A stretch of 64,000 nt of DNA from Candidatus Obscuribacterales bacterium. GTDB taxonomy: Bacteria > Cyanobacteriota > Vampirovibrionia > Obscuribacterales > Obscuribacteraceae. A model generated the notes under the pieces. That model did not search any database. It was not told where the DNA came from and saw only the letters and a program-made list of their open reading frames with translations. The position numbers and the translations under genes were made by a program. The stretch spans positions 1 to 64,000 of the forward strand of contig JAKFVQ010000030.1 of the NCBI GenBank assembly GCA_021732085.1, written 5' to 3'. Shown piece by piece: positions 1 through 9,471 of the stretch (within the stretch, counting starts at the first letter, position 1; the number at the start of each line of letters is the position of its first letter).

Positions 1-32
1 GCCACTGCATCAACGAGCTCAGCTCGGTTCAT
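1..32 (-). CDS. hup: HU-type DNA-binding protein, N-terminal fragment (cut by window start)
   Basis: Only the first ten codons are inside the window. Read on the minus strand they give MNRAELVDAV, which matches the highly conserved start of HU/IHF-family nucleoid proteins (MNKAELVDAVA-like). A strong AAGGAG ribosome binding site lies at 41-46, eight bases before the ATG, so this is a real gene start. HU proteins are small dimeric chromosome-compacting proteins. The rest of the gene lies to the left of the window, so the full identity cannot be confirmed here. A different protein with a chance HU-like start is possible but less likely. Confidence 0.72.
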   Translation of the reverse strand, partial: MNRAELVDAV

Positions 33-436
33 TCAAGATCCTCCTTACGAAAAAACCCATTCCAACCCATTCGCAAGGGATGATATCAAACCGATCTCTA
101 ATAGACAAGTGATTCTGACTGGAAATCGGCAATATTTTTTTTTTGCGTTTTGCTCAAACTGAGGGAGCAAGAGCTTCCCAGAAGAATGCCAAAAAGCCGA
201 ATACACAGACAGGGCATGGAAAGCAGGGATTCGCAAGGAGGAATACGGGGAACTGAACAAGACCCGGACACCATCAGCTTTATATACTTCTGTGACGGAA
301 TGGATATCTAAATTTCGGAAGTCAAGCCAAATGTTTTTCTGAAAAATGATCTTCCATCTTTCCTTTATCCTAAGCCGGTTTAGGACCAACCTCTCAGGGT
401 TATAATTTGAGCTAAATTATTAGTTTGAGGACAATC
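33..436. other. Intergenic region between divergent hup-like and PQQ-propeller genes
   Basis: This 400-base divergent spacer should hold promoters in both directions. A TATAAT at 401-406 on the plus strand lies 30 bases before the propeller start and is a candidate -10 box; no clear -35 box accompanies it. A 114-codon minus-strand frame at 45-389 has no family resemblance and no good start signal, so I do not call it. Confidence 0.5.
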
Positions 437-1636
437 ATGTTACCGAAAAAACTCGGTTTCCGGCCGGGACAAAGCGGAAAAGCCGCACTGCTTGGGCTTT
501 TTCTATTTACGCTCAGTGTCCCCAGCAATGCAGAAAATGCTCAGATACCAGTTGCGGCTCCGACAACACCTGCCCCAAAAGACTGGCTCATGTTCCACCA
601 AAACCCAGAGCACACGGGCGCTTTGTACCCTGATCAAGTTTTTCCTGTGAGCGGAAGGCTTAAATGGTCATTTCCCGCTGAAGGTGGAATTGATTCCTCA
701 CCCGCCATTTTTAAAGGCGTCGCCTATGTCGGATGCGATGACAGCTACCTTTACGCAGTAGATAGCAAACTGGGCAAAATGCTTTGGCGGACAAAACTTG
801 GTGGACCTATTAAATCATCCCCAATGATTAACGCCATGAATGTTTTTGTTGGCTCAGAGGACGGAAAGCTTTATTGCCTTGACGCACGCAGCGGCAAAAT
901 TAATTGGACCTTCGATGCGAACGTAGCGGGAGACAGTTCGCCACACAAGCTTTCATCATCTCCGATTCCTTGCAAGACAAATGTATTGATAGGAAGTTGG
1001 GACGGCAATATGTATGCCGTTGATATGAAAACTGGACAGCTCTCATTTAAATTTGAAACGCAAGGACGCATAACCTCTTCTCCAGGCGCCAACGACAGCA
1101 CCATTTTCATCAGCTCGCACGATGGCAACCTTTATGCAGTCTCTGCTGACAACGGTAGCTTAATCTGGAAATTCCACACAGCGAACAAAGTCTATTCATC
1201 GCCACTTCTAATGGAAAACCTGGTTCTCTTTGGAGGATGGGATAAAACCTTTTATGCTCTCGATATTCACAGCGGAAAACCAGTTTGGAAATTTGCCGGT
1301 GCCGAGACATTCAGTATTTCACCAGTCGGATATAAAGGTAAGGTTTTTGTCGGCAATGACGATCTCAAAATTTATTGCCTTGATGTAAAAACTGGAAAGC
1401 TAAATTGGAAAACACCGATCAGCAGTCCAATCCCATTGCTTTCATCTTCTCCGGCTCTGGGCGGCAACTTTCTTTTTGTAGGAAGCTCCGATGCAAATGT
1501 TTACTGCCTTGATTCCCGCAACGGCGGCATCAAATGGAAGTACAAAACACAGCGCCCAATCATAAGCTCACCGGCTATTGGAGACAAAGGAGTGTGCGTA
1601 GGCAGCCAAGATGGAAATCTATACTACCTTGAATAG
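437..1636 (+). CDS. Secreted PQQ-binding-like beta-propeller repeat protein
   Basis: The 399-residue product starts with a basic and hydrophobic signal peptide (about residues 1-34, likely cleavage after SNA). It is then built almost entirely of beta-propeller blades of the PQQ/BamB type. Seven full repeats carry the pattern VGSxDGxLYxLDxxxGKxxWxF followed by SSP, and a final half repeat (VGSQDGNLYYLE) probably closes the ring with the first strand. Such proteins act in the periplasm or on the cell surface as binding scaffolds; BamB and alcohol dehydrogenases share the fold. No PQQ ligands or catalytic domain can be identified. An ATG at 437 with GAGGA ahead is preferred over the TTG at 425. 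The gene converges with the kinase gene and overlaps it by 18 bases. Confidence 0.85.
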   Translation: MLPKKLGFRPGQSGKAALLGLFLFTLSVPSNAENAQIPVAAPTTPAPKDWLMFHQNPEHTGALYPDQVFPVSGRLKWSFPAEGGIDSSPAIFKGVAYVGCDDSYLYAVDSKLGKMLWRTKLGGPIKSSPMINAMNVFVGSEDGKLYCLDARSGKINWTFDANVAGDSSPHKLSSSPIPCKTNVLIGSWDGNMYAVDMKTGQLSFKFETQGRITSSPGANDSTIFISSHDGNLYAVSADNGSLIWKFHTANKVYSSPLLMENLVLFGGWDKTFYALDIHSGKPVWKFAGAETFSISPVGYKGKVFVGNDDLKIYCLDVKTGKLNWKTPISSPIPLLSSSPALGGNFLFVGSSDANVYCLDSRNGGIKWKYKTQRPIISSPAIGDKGVCVGSQDGNLYYLE

Positions 1637-3598
1637 AGAATCAGTTGATGATGGAAGCAACTGAGCTTCGCGCCAATCATCAGGTTCGATTCTTTCTTTG
1701 ATGTCGTCAATTTTCCATTCTTCAGCTTCTCTGATTACAGTGAACTTCAGATAGCCCTGTGGATCTTTGAAAAGCATGTCCCCATCTGCATAGAGTTCAA
1801 CTCTTCCGGGCGCGGATGAGAATATCTTGAAAGCCTTCATCGGAACAGAACCACTGACAGTCGTGGATAAGAAAGGTTCACTGCCAGTCGGCAACTGCCT
1901 CGCATCTTCGCCATTGAAAATGCGCATCGGTTTTTTGCGAAGATCATCAAGCAACTTCTCATTTTGTTTCTCAGCTGACATTCCGGCATAATGTTTTGCC
2001 AAATAGGTCTTGCTAAAGAAGCGCGCCGGATCAGCCTCGGCCGAACCAACAAGAAAAAAGTTAACTACAACATTGGCCGCGACTTCCGCATCGGTATCTG
2101 GACCTTTCTTGCGGGAAAACTTCTTCAGCTTTCCAGTTTTGTCATTGCCTACATAATTCACTTGGCACCCTTTACCAAGTGCCAACTCAATTCCTAATGC
2201 TTTAGCTTTATCGTCTTTTCTCATTCCTGACGACGAAAGCTTAAGCAACCCTTTCTTAGTATTGAGGTGGATCTCGTTTATAGGAATCCGCTCCGTAGCT
2301 TCAGGAGGATTGACGTCGGTGTCGATATAGAAAATCTCACCCTCGACCTCTCGTGGTCCGTCAGAATTTGAAAAAAAGAAGAATGCGCCGATTCCGCCGC
2401 CTACCAGAAGGAGCGCACCAAGAACACCGGCAATAATGGCGATTGGAGGTTTTTTACCGGCAGCTGAAGCTTCCGCCGCGCGTAACTGACTGCTCGATGA
2501 AGTACTGGCCTTTAGGTTGTCGAGATCAACACGTTTTACAGGTTGTGTTGCATCAACCGCATAGGATGATGCTGCCATTGCTCGCGCGCTTGCCTGGCCC
2601 TGTCCAGTAACCGCATATACAAGATCCTTCTTAAACTCATTCATGCTTAGGAAGCGATGAGTGGTTTCTTTCTCTAGAGAGCGAAATACAACATTCTGCA
2701 AATTAAGCGGCAAATTAAGATCGGGTCTTATCGACTCGAATGTAGGTGGCGCATCAGACAAGTGCTTCGACGCCGTCTGCACCACGTTCTGACCTTTAAA
2801 TGGCGGCTTGCCAGTGAGTGCTTCGAACAAAGTAATACCAAGCGAGTAAATGTCGGAACTCGGCTCCAATTGCTTGCCCATACATTGCTCAGGGCTCATG
2901 TAAATTGGGCTCCCGAAGACCTCGCCAGTTTTGGTTAAATGCTGCGATTCCTTGCCTGACCATGGCATGAGTTTCGCAAGCCCAAAGTCGAGGACCTTCA
3001 CAATCTCCTCGCCGTCACGACGAATCAACAAAATGTTGCTCGGCTTTATATCACGATGTACGACGCCCTTCTCGTGTGCGTATTGGAGTCCATCCATTAC
3101 TTGTGAAAATATTCGGCAGCATTGAACCGGATTTATTGGACCCTGCTCTTTGATCATGTCGGCGAGACTTTCGCCTTCCAAATACTCCATGACCAGAAAT
3201 GGCTGTTTGCCATCCATCATGCCGTAGTCATATTGAGCGATCAAATTTGGATGTTGCAAATCGCTGGCGGCACTTGCCTGGAAGCGCTTAACACTTACCT
3301 TATCCTCTGACAATTGTGCGTGTAGCATTTTTATTGCTACCCAACTGTTCTTCTTGCCCAAAACTTCAGCTAGATAGACAGCGCCCATGCCACCCTGTCC
3401 GACCTTTTCCAAGATCTTATAGCGCTCGTTTATTACTTTTCCAAGATTGTCATCACCACCGAAGGTTACAAGCTGAGTCCCATCTTTCGGGCAATTAGTC
3501 ATATTGCCTTCAAAAGTCTGGTTGCACGCCAAACACATCTTTTTGGTTTGTTGCTTGGCGGCGGTTTCGCCTGTCGGTTTTTGTCCGGTGGAATCCAC
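1619..3598 (-). CDS. Membrane Ser/Thr protein kinase with N-terminal zinc ribbon
   Basis: The 659-residue protein starts at a GTG with AAAGGA ahead. Residues 20-40 hold a short Cys-rich ribbon (CLAC then C-P-K-D-G). A Hanks-type kinase domain follows (about 58-330) with glycine loop GQGGMGAVY, AIK lysine, catalytic loop HRDIKPSN, DFG and an SPE motif. A linker leads to one transmembrane helix (about 385-410) and a C-terminal domain of about 240 residues that would be outside the membrane, with no recognised family. This is the bacterial PknB-like layout: cytoplasmic kinase, external sensor. Oddly, the segment after the ATP lysine reads RFQASAASDLQHPN, two residues shorter than usual and lacking the expected helix-C glutamate, so the regulatory Lys-Glu pair may differ. 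Substrate unknown. Confidence 0.9.
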   Translation of the reverse strand: MDSTGQKPTGETAAKQQTKKMCLACNQTFEGNMTNCPKDGTQLVTFGGDDNLGKVINERYKILEKVGQGGMGAVYLAEVLGKKNSWVAIKMLHAQLSEDKVSVKRFQASAASDLQHPNLIAQYDYGMMDGKQPFLVMEYLEGESLADMIKEQGPINPVQCCRIFSQVMDGLQYAHEKGVVHRDIKPSNILLIRRDGEEIVKVLDFGLAKLMPWSGKESQHLTKTGEVFGSPIYMSPEQCMGKQLEPSSDIYSLGITLFEALTGKPPFKGQNVVQTASKHLSDAPPTFESIRPDLNLPLNLQNVVFRSLEKETTHRFLSMNEFKKDLVYAVTGQGQASARAMAASSYAVDATQPVKRVDLDNLKASTSSSSQLRAAEASAAGKKPPIAIIAGVLGALLLVGGGIGAFFFFSNSDGPREVEGEIFYIDTDVNPPEATERIPINEIHLNTKKGLLKLSSSGMRKDDKAKALGIELALGKGCQVNYVGNDKTGKLKKFSRKKGPDTDAEVAANVVVNFFLVGSAEADPARFFSKTYLAKHYAGMSAEKQNEKLLDDLRKKPMRIFNGEDARQLPTGSEPFLSTTVSGSVPMKAFKIFSSAPGRVELYADGDMLFKDPQGYLKFTVIREAEEWKIDDIKERIEPDDWREAQLLPSSTDSLFKVV

Positions 3599-3668
3599 AA
3601 CTGTCCTTTTCTGTTTGTCCTATTCTAACGCGCAAATGCAATAGTGAAAGTGCGCGTGCTGTATCTGT

Positions 3669-4370
3669 CTATAGTTTTTGTGCTGTCGCCTCTTCAGATC
3701 CTTCTTCTGGCAATTCATCGTCGTCTTCTTCTTTTGACTGGCCCTTGCTTTCGGCTTGCTTCTTTTTGAATGCTTCGGCGTTTTTCTTAAATGCAGCTTG
3801 AATGCGTGCGCTCTTTAAAGCCTTGACGTACTCAGGCACTTGCCCAAGATAAACCATGGGCTCGATGTACTGATTGGTATCATTTTTGATAATCGTATAG
3901 TGCAAATGAACGCCAGTGGAACGTCCGGTAGAACCGGCAAAACCGATTACCTGTCCGCGACGGACCCACATTCCGGGCTGAACAGAGTAGGCGTTCAAGT
4001 GTCCACAAATAGTTCTGATATTCGGATATGGATGGTAAACCTCGACCGCTACGCCCAAATTGCCACGATATCCGACCTTAGTGACCATTCCATCCAATAA
4101 GTTGTAAACCTTGTCATTGAGGTGTGCGGCCAAATCAACTCCGTTATGAAAGACTCCCGCTTTGCCTGTGACTGGATGTCTTCGGAAACCGGCTTTCGAA
4201 GTCACCAGACCCAAACCAACAGGGGTATATACCTGGTCATCCCTCATCGGCGAAAGCAGAAAACAGGGCACATAGTAGCCTTCGAAATGATAGGCAAGCG
4301 AAGGTAAGGCGACGATGGATTGCAGTGCCGCAAGAAGCAAGCTCAAAGTGATTAAGTTGGCTTTTTTCAT
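3669..4370 (-). CDS. Secreted M23-family peptidase (LytM/NlpD-like)
   Basis: The preferred ATG gives a 233-residue product with a typical signal peptide (MKKANLITL..., about 26 residues). A further in-frame ATG ten codons upstream would spoil that signal. The body is an M23 zinc endopeptidase domain: HNGVD (His and Asp zinc ligands), a CGHL motif and HLHY near the end of the domain. Members cut peptidoglycan cross-bridges or activate amidases. The last 50 residues are Lys, Glu and Gln rich and probably disordered. Both zinc-ligand motifs are intact, so activity is likely. It is a single gene, with gatB about 300 bases upstream in transcription order. Confidence 0.88.
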   Translation of the reverse strand: MKKANLITLSLLLAALQSIVALPSLAYHFEGYYVPCFLLSPMRDDQVYTPVGLGLVTSKAGFRRHPVTGKAGVFHNGVDLAAHLNDKVYNLLDGMVTKVGYRGNLGVAVEVYHPYPNIRTICGHLNAYSVQPGMWVRRGQVIGFAGSTGRSTGVHLHYTIIKNDTNQYIEPMVYLGQVPEYVKALKSARIQAAFKKNAEAFKKKQAESKGQSKEEDDDELPEEGSEEATAQKL

Positions 4371-4522
4371 TTCTGAGTAATTGAGACCCCACAGTCTCAT
4401 ACCACGATTGGCGGGGTCCCATATAAGACACTCAGGGCATACCCTTCAGCGCGGGTTGTCAACAACCCCTTCCTGCTCGACTGGAAACCAGGAAGGTCAC
4501 GTTAACAGCCCACTGCACAGTG

Positions 4523-5986
4523 CTATTCACCAGCGAGCTTCTCATCGAGAATCTTGTTAATTATTTCGGGATTGCCTTTACCTTTGAGCGCTTTCATTAC
4601 TTCGCCGAAGAAGAATCCACGAACCTTAACCTTACCAGCGCGATATTCTGCCAATTGCTCAGGCTTTCCGTCCAATACCGCTTGCACGATTGAAGAGATT
4701 TGATTTTCATCAGAAACCTGACTCAATCCCTTCTTTTGCACGTACTGGCTGACCTCGACTGGACCAGTCGCTTTATCCATCGCCAGCAAGTCCAATAAAA
4801 CTTGTTTTGCAGTGGTCGAATTCAAGACGCCAGAATTGATGCTGTCCACGATGTCTTTAAGGTTCTTGGCAGACAGTATTGTTTCCGATATTGTTTGAGA
4901 AGCGCCAGATGACTTGTTGAAATGAGACATTGCCGGTCCAAGCAAGAGGTTGGCAGCGGCTTTGGAAGCAGCCCCTAGTTCAAGCGCTTGATCATAAAAG
5001 TCGGCTAGATCCATGTTTTCAACGAGGATGGATGCGTCTTCCAGACTTAATCCGGCGTCGTTCATGTACCTCGCACGACGGGCCTCAGGCAACTCAGGTA
5101 GTTCACTTCTAATGCGCTCTACCTCGGCGGCAGAAACTTCGATGGGGACAAGATCGGGCTCAGGGAAGTAGCGATAGTCGTGCGCCTCTTCCTTTGAACG
5201 CATTGAGAATGTGCTCTGGGTAGCCTCGTTCCACAAGCGTGTTTCCTGAACTACTCGCTGTCCCTTCAAGAGAAGATCTTTCTGTCTTTCAATTTCCGAT
5301 TGAATAGCGCGTTGCACAGCCTTAAAGCTATTCATATTCTTGATCTCAGCCTTAGTTCCAAGCTTTTCCTCACCAACTGGCCGAATCGAAACATTCGCGT
5401 CGCATCGAAAACTGCCTTCCTCCAGATTGCCATCACAAACATCGAGATAGCGCAAAATGGTCCTTAGCTCTGTCAGATACTGCCTTGCCTCGTCAGGAGT
5501 TCTAAGGTCAGGCTCCGATACGATTTCCAAGAGCGGCACCCCTGATCTGTTAAAATCAGCAAGACTATAGTCGGATCCATGCAAGCCGGCCGCCCCGGCA
5601 TGAACAAGCTTTCCAGCATCCTCTTCCAAGTGAGCACGCAGAATCCGTATTTTTTTGTCCCCAACCATCAGATATCCGTTTGCGCAAACTGGTTGGTCGT
5701 ACTGCGAGATTTGATAAGCTTTCGGTAGGTCCGCGTAAAAATAGTTTTTGCGATCGAATTTACTTCTCTCGGGAATGCGGCAATTGAGCGCGATACCACA
5801 TTTGATACCATACTCAAGGGCTTTTCTATTTAGGACAGGCAACACACCCGGCATTCCCAAACAAACGGGGCAAACCTGCTGGTTGGGCTCAGCACCAAAC
5901 TCTGTGGAGCAAGAACAAAAAATCTTGGACTTCGTTTTCAGCTGGGCATGAACTTCAAGCCCAATTACTGCTTCGTACTCGACCAT
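4523..5986 (-). CDS. gatB: Aspartyl/glutamyl-tRNA amidotransferase subunit B
   Basis: The 487-residue product is the kinase/adaptor subunit of GatCAB, which converts Glu-tRNA(Gln) and Asp-tRNA(Asn) to the amidated forms in organisms lacking the direct synthetases. The start MVEYEAVIGLEVHAQL is the standard GatB N-terminus. The Cys cluster (CSCS, then CPVC) and the repeated GVPLLEIVSEPD-like segment are present, and the C-terminal tRNA-binding YqeY-like tail is complete. A GAGG site precedes the ATG at 5986; a start at 6013 would run into the upstream mlaD-like gene. gatA and gatC are not in the window. Fourteen bases separate it from mlaD, so it may be transcribed with the mla genes. Confidence 0.96.
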   Translation of the reverse strand: MVEYEAVIGLEVHAQLKTKSKIFCSCSTEFGAEPNQQVCPVCLGMPGVLPVLNRKALEYGIKCGIALNCRIPERSKFDRKNYFYADLPKAYQISQYDQPVCANGYLMVGDKKIRILRAHLEEDAGKLVHAGAAGLHGSDYSLADFNRSGVPLLEIVSEPDLRTPDEARQYLTELRTILRYLDVCDGNLEEGSFRCDANVSIRPVGEEKLGTKAEIKNMNSFKAVQRAIQSEIERQKDLLLKGQRVVQETRLWNEATQSTFSMRSKEEAHDYRYFPEPDLVPIEVSAAEVERIRSELPELPEARRARYMNDAGLSLEDASILVENMDLADFYDQALELGAASKAAANLLLGPAMSHFNKSSGASQTISETILSAKNLKDIVDSINSGVLNSTTAKQVLLDLLAMDKATGPVEVSQYVQKKGLSQVSDENQISSIVQAVLDGKPEQLAEYRAGKVKVRGFFFGEVMKALKGKGNPEIINKILDEKLAGE

Positions 5987-5999
5987 AGTGCCCTCGTCT

Positions 6000-7304
6000 T
6001 TAGTGAAAGCCACCGGAAGAGTTTACTGAAGTTCCATCCGGACTTTCAATTTTTTTGGGATCTTCCACTTTTTGAATCTTAATTTCCCCAGGCTTTCCAA
6101 ACAGCATTTGCAGCAGAGGGGCGCGCTTGCCGAGAATCTGATGCAGTTGCTTGGCGGCAAGGTCTACGTTATTAGCGGCCGTTTTGACGCGGCCCATGGT
6201 TTGACTGAAGTCCTGCTTGAAAGTGGGCTCCGACACCAAATCATTTGCTTTGCTTATCGCCTCTCGTGCTTCTCGGACAATATCTTTAAGGTCCGCGCGC
6301 AAGCCCTGGTCATCAGAAAGCTTGTTGATCATTTGCATGGATTGCCGAATATCGCCGGTGGAGGTTTGAATGCGACCAAGAATGGTCAACATGTCTTGCC
6401 GCAGTTCTTTCCCCTGAGTCGAAGTGCCAAGATCATTTATTGTGGATTGAATTGTATCGGCTGTCTTCTTAGCCATCTGAACGGTTTCGCGAAGGTCTTT
6501 GCTGAAGTCCGGATTATCAAGCATTTTGCCGACCTTCTTGTTCGTATTGCTCAAACCGCCAGCAAGCGTCTCCACCGAGTCGAAAGCATGAGTTCCTTCA
6601 TTGAAGAAGTGGTTGGCACTATCGGCCATGCGGTCAGCTCGCTCAGCGGTCTTACCAAATCGACTCGCGGTGGCGCCAATAGCGTCGGAGCTGCGCTGAA
6701 TACTGGCAGTAATTGCCGGCATCTTGTCCATAGTCTTATTCATCTTGCGCGCGGCGGCGCCAAGATCTCGTACTGCCGATGCAGCTTCCTCGGAAGAGAT
6801 AGCATTTGCAACAGTATTGATTTTCTCAGCAATATTATTGACCACTAGCTCTACACGAACTGGATCTTTGCCACTTACTATAACTTTCGGATCGATTGGT
6901 TCCAGGTCAGCACTCATGTCCTGCGGAAGTGTGATTTCAATGTATTTTGCGCCCACAAGTCCGAGAGTTTGAATAGTCACGGCAGCTTTTTTGGGAATCG
7001 GCAATTTGATGCCGGATATCTTCAACCGTGTATATACCCGCGGTTCTTTTGAATTTGCATCCGGTGGTTCCGTTTGACCCTCAGGAAGTTTGAAGGAAAT
7101 CTGGTCCACAACACCGACGCGCACACCTTGAACATTTACGGTGGCATTATTGCTCAAACCAGCGACGTCGTGAAAGCGCACCCAAAACACTTGCGGTGGG
7201 TCAAATGGCGAGAAACTCTTCAGCCAGCCCCATCCATAAAGCAAGAGGATGAGAGCACCCAAGCTGAAAAATCCAACGCGCAAATCGTAGCGATCCTGAT
7301 TCAT
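6000..7304 (-). CDS. mlaD: MCE-domain lipid transport protein (MlaD/TGD2-like)
   Basis: The 434-residue protein has one N-terminal membrane anchor (about residues 10-30), an MCE domain (about 38-135, with VRFHDVAGL and VNVQGVRVG), and a long helical region (about 150-400) with heptad-like patterning. It is the substrate-binding subunit that bridges the periplasm in Mla-type phospholipid ABC transporters. The long C-terminal helix resembles cyanobacterial and chloroplast TGD2 more than the short E. coli MlaD. It is the last gene of the mlaE-mlaF-mlaD set, 18 bases after mlaF, with AAGG before the ATG. Confidence 0.9.
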   Translation of the reverse strand: MNQDRYDLRVGFFSLGALILLLYGWGWLKSFSPFDPPQVFWVRFHDVAGLSNNATVNVQGVRVGVVDQISFKLPEGQTEPPDANSKEPRVYTRLKISGIKLPIPKKAAVTIQTLGLVGAKYIEITLPQDMSADLEPIDPKVIVSGKDPVRVELVVNNIAEKINTVANAISSEEAASAVRDLGAAARKMNKTMDKMPAITASIQRSSDAIGATASRFGKTAERADRMADSANHFFNEGTHAFDSVETLAGGLSNTNKKVGKMLDNPDFSKDLRETVQMAKKTADTIQSTINDLGTSTQGKELRQDMLTILGRIQTSTGDIRQSMQMINKLSDDQGLRADLKDIVREAREAISKANDLVSEPTFKQDFSQTMGRVKTAANNVDLAAKQLHQILGKRAPLLQMLFGKPGEIKIQKVEDPKKIESPDGTSVNSSGGFH

Positions 7305-7322
7305 TTACCTTCTCGTGTTCTC

Positions 7323-8060
7323 CTACTTCTGAAGCATGGGGCCTTCACGACTAGCGTGAGCAAACTGATGAATAAAAGCATTGTCCGATGCCATGGCGTC
7401 GCTGGGTTTGCCTTCCCAGACTATACGGCCGGCATGCATCATAATTACTCGATCTGCTGTTCTGGTCCATGTCGATAACTGGTGGGTCACCACGATTGAT
7501 GCGGCGTGTAATTCCTTCTCCAGTTCAATCATATAATCTTCAATGATTGTTGACATTACAGGATCGAGCCCTGTTGTAGGTTCGTCATAAAGAATAATGG
7601 GCGGATTGTAGACAACAGCACGAGCAAAACTAGTGCGCTTTTGCTGACCACCTGACAGCTCAGCCGGGTAGTGATCGATGTGATCCCCAAGACCAACCAA
7701 TCTAAGAGTTTTCTCAATCTGTTCGTCTTGCTCTCGTCGCGACATCTTGCGGTTACGCAAAGCCAAGCGCAAATTTTCGCGGACAGACAAGGAGTTCAAT
7801 AAGGCTGAGCCCTGGAATACTAAGCCGATTTCTTCTGAAGCTTTGATGATCTGGCCACCGTCGGATTCCAGGAGTCCACAAACCAACTTAAGAATAGTCG
7901 ACTTACCACATCCGGACGGCCCGATGATACCGAGAGTCTCACCAGGATAGACTTCAAAACTGATACTCTTAAGCACCGCGCGCCCATCGAAACTCTTTTT
8001 GAGATCGACAACTTTCAGCGCCGGCTGACTTATGTTGAGTGATGAGGCTCTTGGTTCCAT
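7323..8060 (-). CDS. mlaF: Phospholipid ABC transporter ATP-binding subunit (MlaF/TGD3-like)
   Basis: The 245-residue ABC ATPase has an intact Walker A (GPSGCGKST), signature (LSGGQQKR), Walker B (ILYDEPTTGLDP) and H-loop (VVTHQ). It powers lipid movement through the MlaE permease. GAGG precedes the ATG, and part of this site overlaps the mlaE stop, with only seven bases between the genes, which suggests translational coupling. Order and spacing with mlaE and mlaD make the function firm; the direction of transport (import or export) cannot be read from sequence. Confidence 0.94.
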   Translation of the reverse strand: MEPRASSLNISQPALKVVDLKKSFDGRAVLKSISFEVYPGETLGIIGPSGCGKSTILKLVCGLLESDGGQIIKASEEIGLVFQGSALLNSLSVRENLRLALRNRKMSRREQDEQIEKTLRLVGLGDHIDHYPAELSGGQQKRTSFARAVVYNPPIILYDEPTTGLDPVMSTIIEDYMIELEKELHAASIVVTHQLSTWTRTADRVIMMHAGRIVWEGKPSDAMASDNAFIHQFAHASREGPMLQK

Positions 8061-8067
8061 AATTACC

Positions 8068-8904
8068 TCAGCGTGGTGCGTAAGTCAGCGAGGTAACGAT
8101 GAAGTTGAACACAAAAATCAAAGTCATCGTCCAGACGATCGACCTTGTGGTGGCGATTCCCACATCCTCGGCACCGCCTCTTGTGCTCAAGCCAATGGCA
8201 CAGGACATAATGGTGACGATTGTGCCATTAATAAAGGCTTTCATGAAATGAACATGAAAATCGCGGTCTAGAATTGTTTGTTTTACGGAGTCCAAGAAAG
8301 TTGCCACCGGCAGGTTTGCTGCAGTAGAAGCAATGATCACGCCTGCAAGCAAGCCCATAAACATGGCATAAACAGAGAGCACCGGCATCATCATGACACC
8401 GGCAAGATAACGTGGAACGACAAGAAATTCGACCTTGTCTATATGCATCACTTCCAACGCATCTATTTGCTCGGTAATCATCATCGTAGTCAGCTCAGCA
8501 GCGATCGAAGACCCAACCCGTCCGGCAAGCATGACCCCAGCCGTAATTGGTCCAATTTCGCGAATAAGAGCTAAGGAAACAACGCCACCAATTGCAGTAT
8601 CAGCGCCAAAAAGCACAAGTTCGCGAGAAATTTGCAAGGACATTGCAAACCCAGTGAAGCAAGCGGTTATAGCCACAACGAGAAATGATTTCAAACCAAT
8701 CATGTTGCATTGGCGGAAAGTTTCTGGCCAATCAATTTTGCCACGTGCAATTAAAGTCCAGACCTTGATCAGCATGATGATTGCGTGACCAATCAATTTG
8801 ACGCCGCTGCCAAAATATTGCTCTAAGAAGTCGATCGGATTATGAAAGCGCCGCTGTGCACGCCGCCTCCCCGTATCCTCAACGACATCCACCCCGTTTG
8901 ACAA
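8068..8904 (-). CDS. mlaE: MlaE/TGD1-family lipid ABC transporter permease
   Basis: The 278-residue integral membrane protein has about five to six hydrophobic segments and the family features LIREIGPITAGVMLAGRVG and AELTTMMITEQIDALEVM. It is the membrane channel of the MCE-type phospholipid transporter. The annotated start is a TTG (MSNGVDVVED...), with a purine-rich AGAGGAAAG upstream; an in-frame GTG four codons later is an alternative. It is the first gene of the mla operon, so the promoter should lie in the 560-base gap upstream. Confidence 0.93.
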   Translation of the reverse strand: MSNGVDVVEDTGRRRAQRRFHNPIDFLEQYFGSGVKLIGHAIIMLIKVWTLIARGKIDWPETFRQCNMIGLKSFLVVAITACFTGFAMSLQISRELVLFGADTAIGGVVSLALIREIGPITAGVMLAGRVGSSIAAELTTMMITEQIDALEVMHIDKVEFLVVPRYLAGVMMMPVLSVYAMFMGLLAGVIIASTAANLPVATFLDSVKQTILDRDFHVHFMKAFINGTIVTIMSCAIGLSTRGGAEDVGIATTRSIVWTMTLIFVFNFIVTSLTYAPR

Positions 8905-9471
8905 CCTGATCTTTCCTCTACTAAATCGAGAATTTTTGCATTTCTCAAAAGCACTAGCATAGCCAATCCGGACAGTTTGTGTACTGTTCTCCAGCGCGGT
9001 CAGCGAATCATTTCCGGTAACGCCTGTCCCCGCCTGTCCCGGAGCGATTCTAGAATTCTTTCATCTGCTAAACGACTTCCAGGCACTTGAATAGTTCCGG
9101 TTGTAAACGCTCTGGATGCTCCCGCCGCATTCTGCGTCTCCGCATCCGCCGCTAAGAAGGCACACAGCTTAGAGCTCAGGTGGGTGTAAGCTTCTAAAGT
9201 CGAGGAGAACTGCAGCAGGATGGGGTTTGTGCTATCTCGTCGAATGGTCAGCCAGCAAATCGGACCTGGCGCTTTTCAACTCTTCTCATTGTTATCAATT
9301 TATGACTTAGTAATTACCGCAAACTGGTTTAGCCAAGAGGCGCTTGGCTTTTGCATTTCTGGACAGACTCATGCGTGGTTTCCCCAGTGAATTTAAGCTG
9401 GCCTTAAGCTAAAAAGAATACATGTTGGATTTACCGGCACGGCTCGGATATAGACACAAATAAGCAGCTTC
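8905..9471. other. Divergent intergenic region with a tandem decamer
   Basis: This spacer lies between mlaE and the next plus-strand gene and must carry the mla promoter. The only clear internal structure is a perfect tandem decamer CGCCTGTCCC at 9021-9030 and 9031-9040. I see no coding frame with family resemblance and no RNA gene. Confidence 0.5.

Noticed and set aside
45..389. Minus-strand frame of 114 codons upstream of the propeller gene
   Set aside because: It would fill the whole promoter region of both neighbours, has no family resemblance and no convincing ribosome binding site.
6072..6848. Plus-strand frame of 258 codons opposite mlaD
   Set aside because: It is antisense to the MCE-domain gene and encodes no recognisable domain.
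9021..9040. Tandem decamer CGCCTGTCCC as start of a CRISPR or repeat array
   Set aside because: Only two copies with no spacer, and no further copies nearby.
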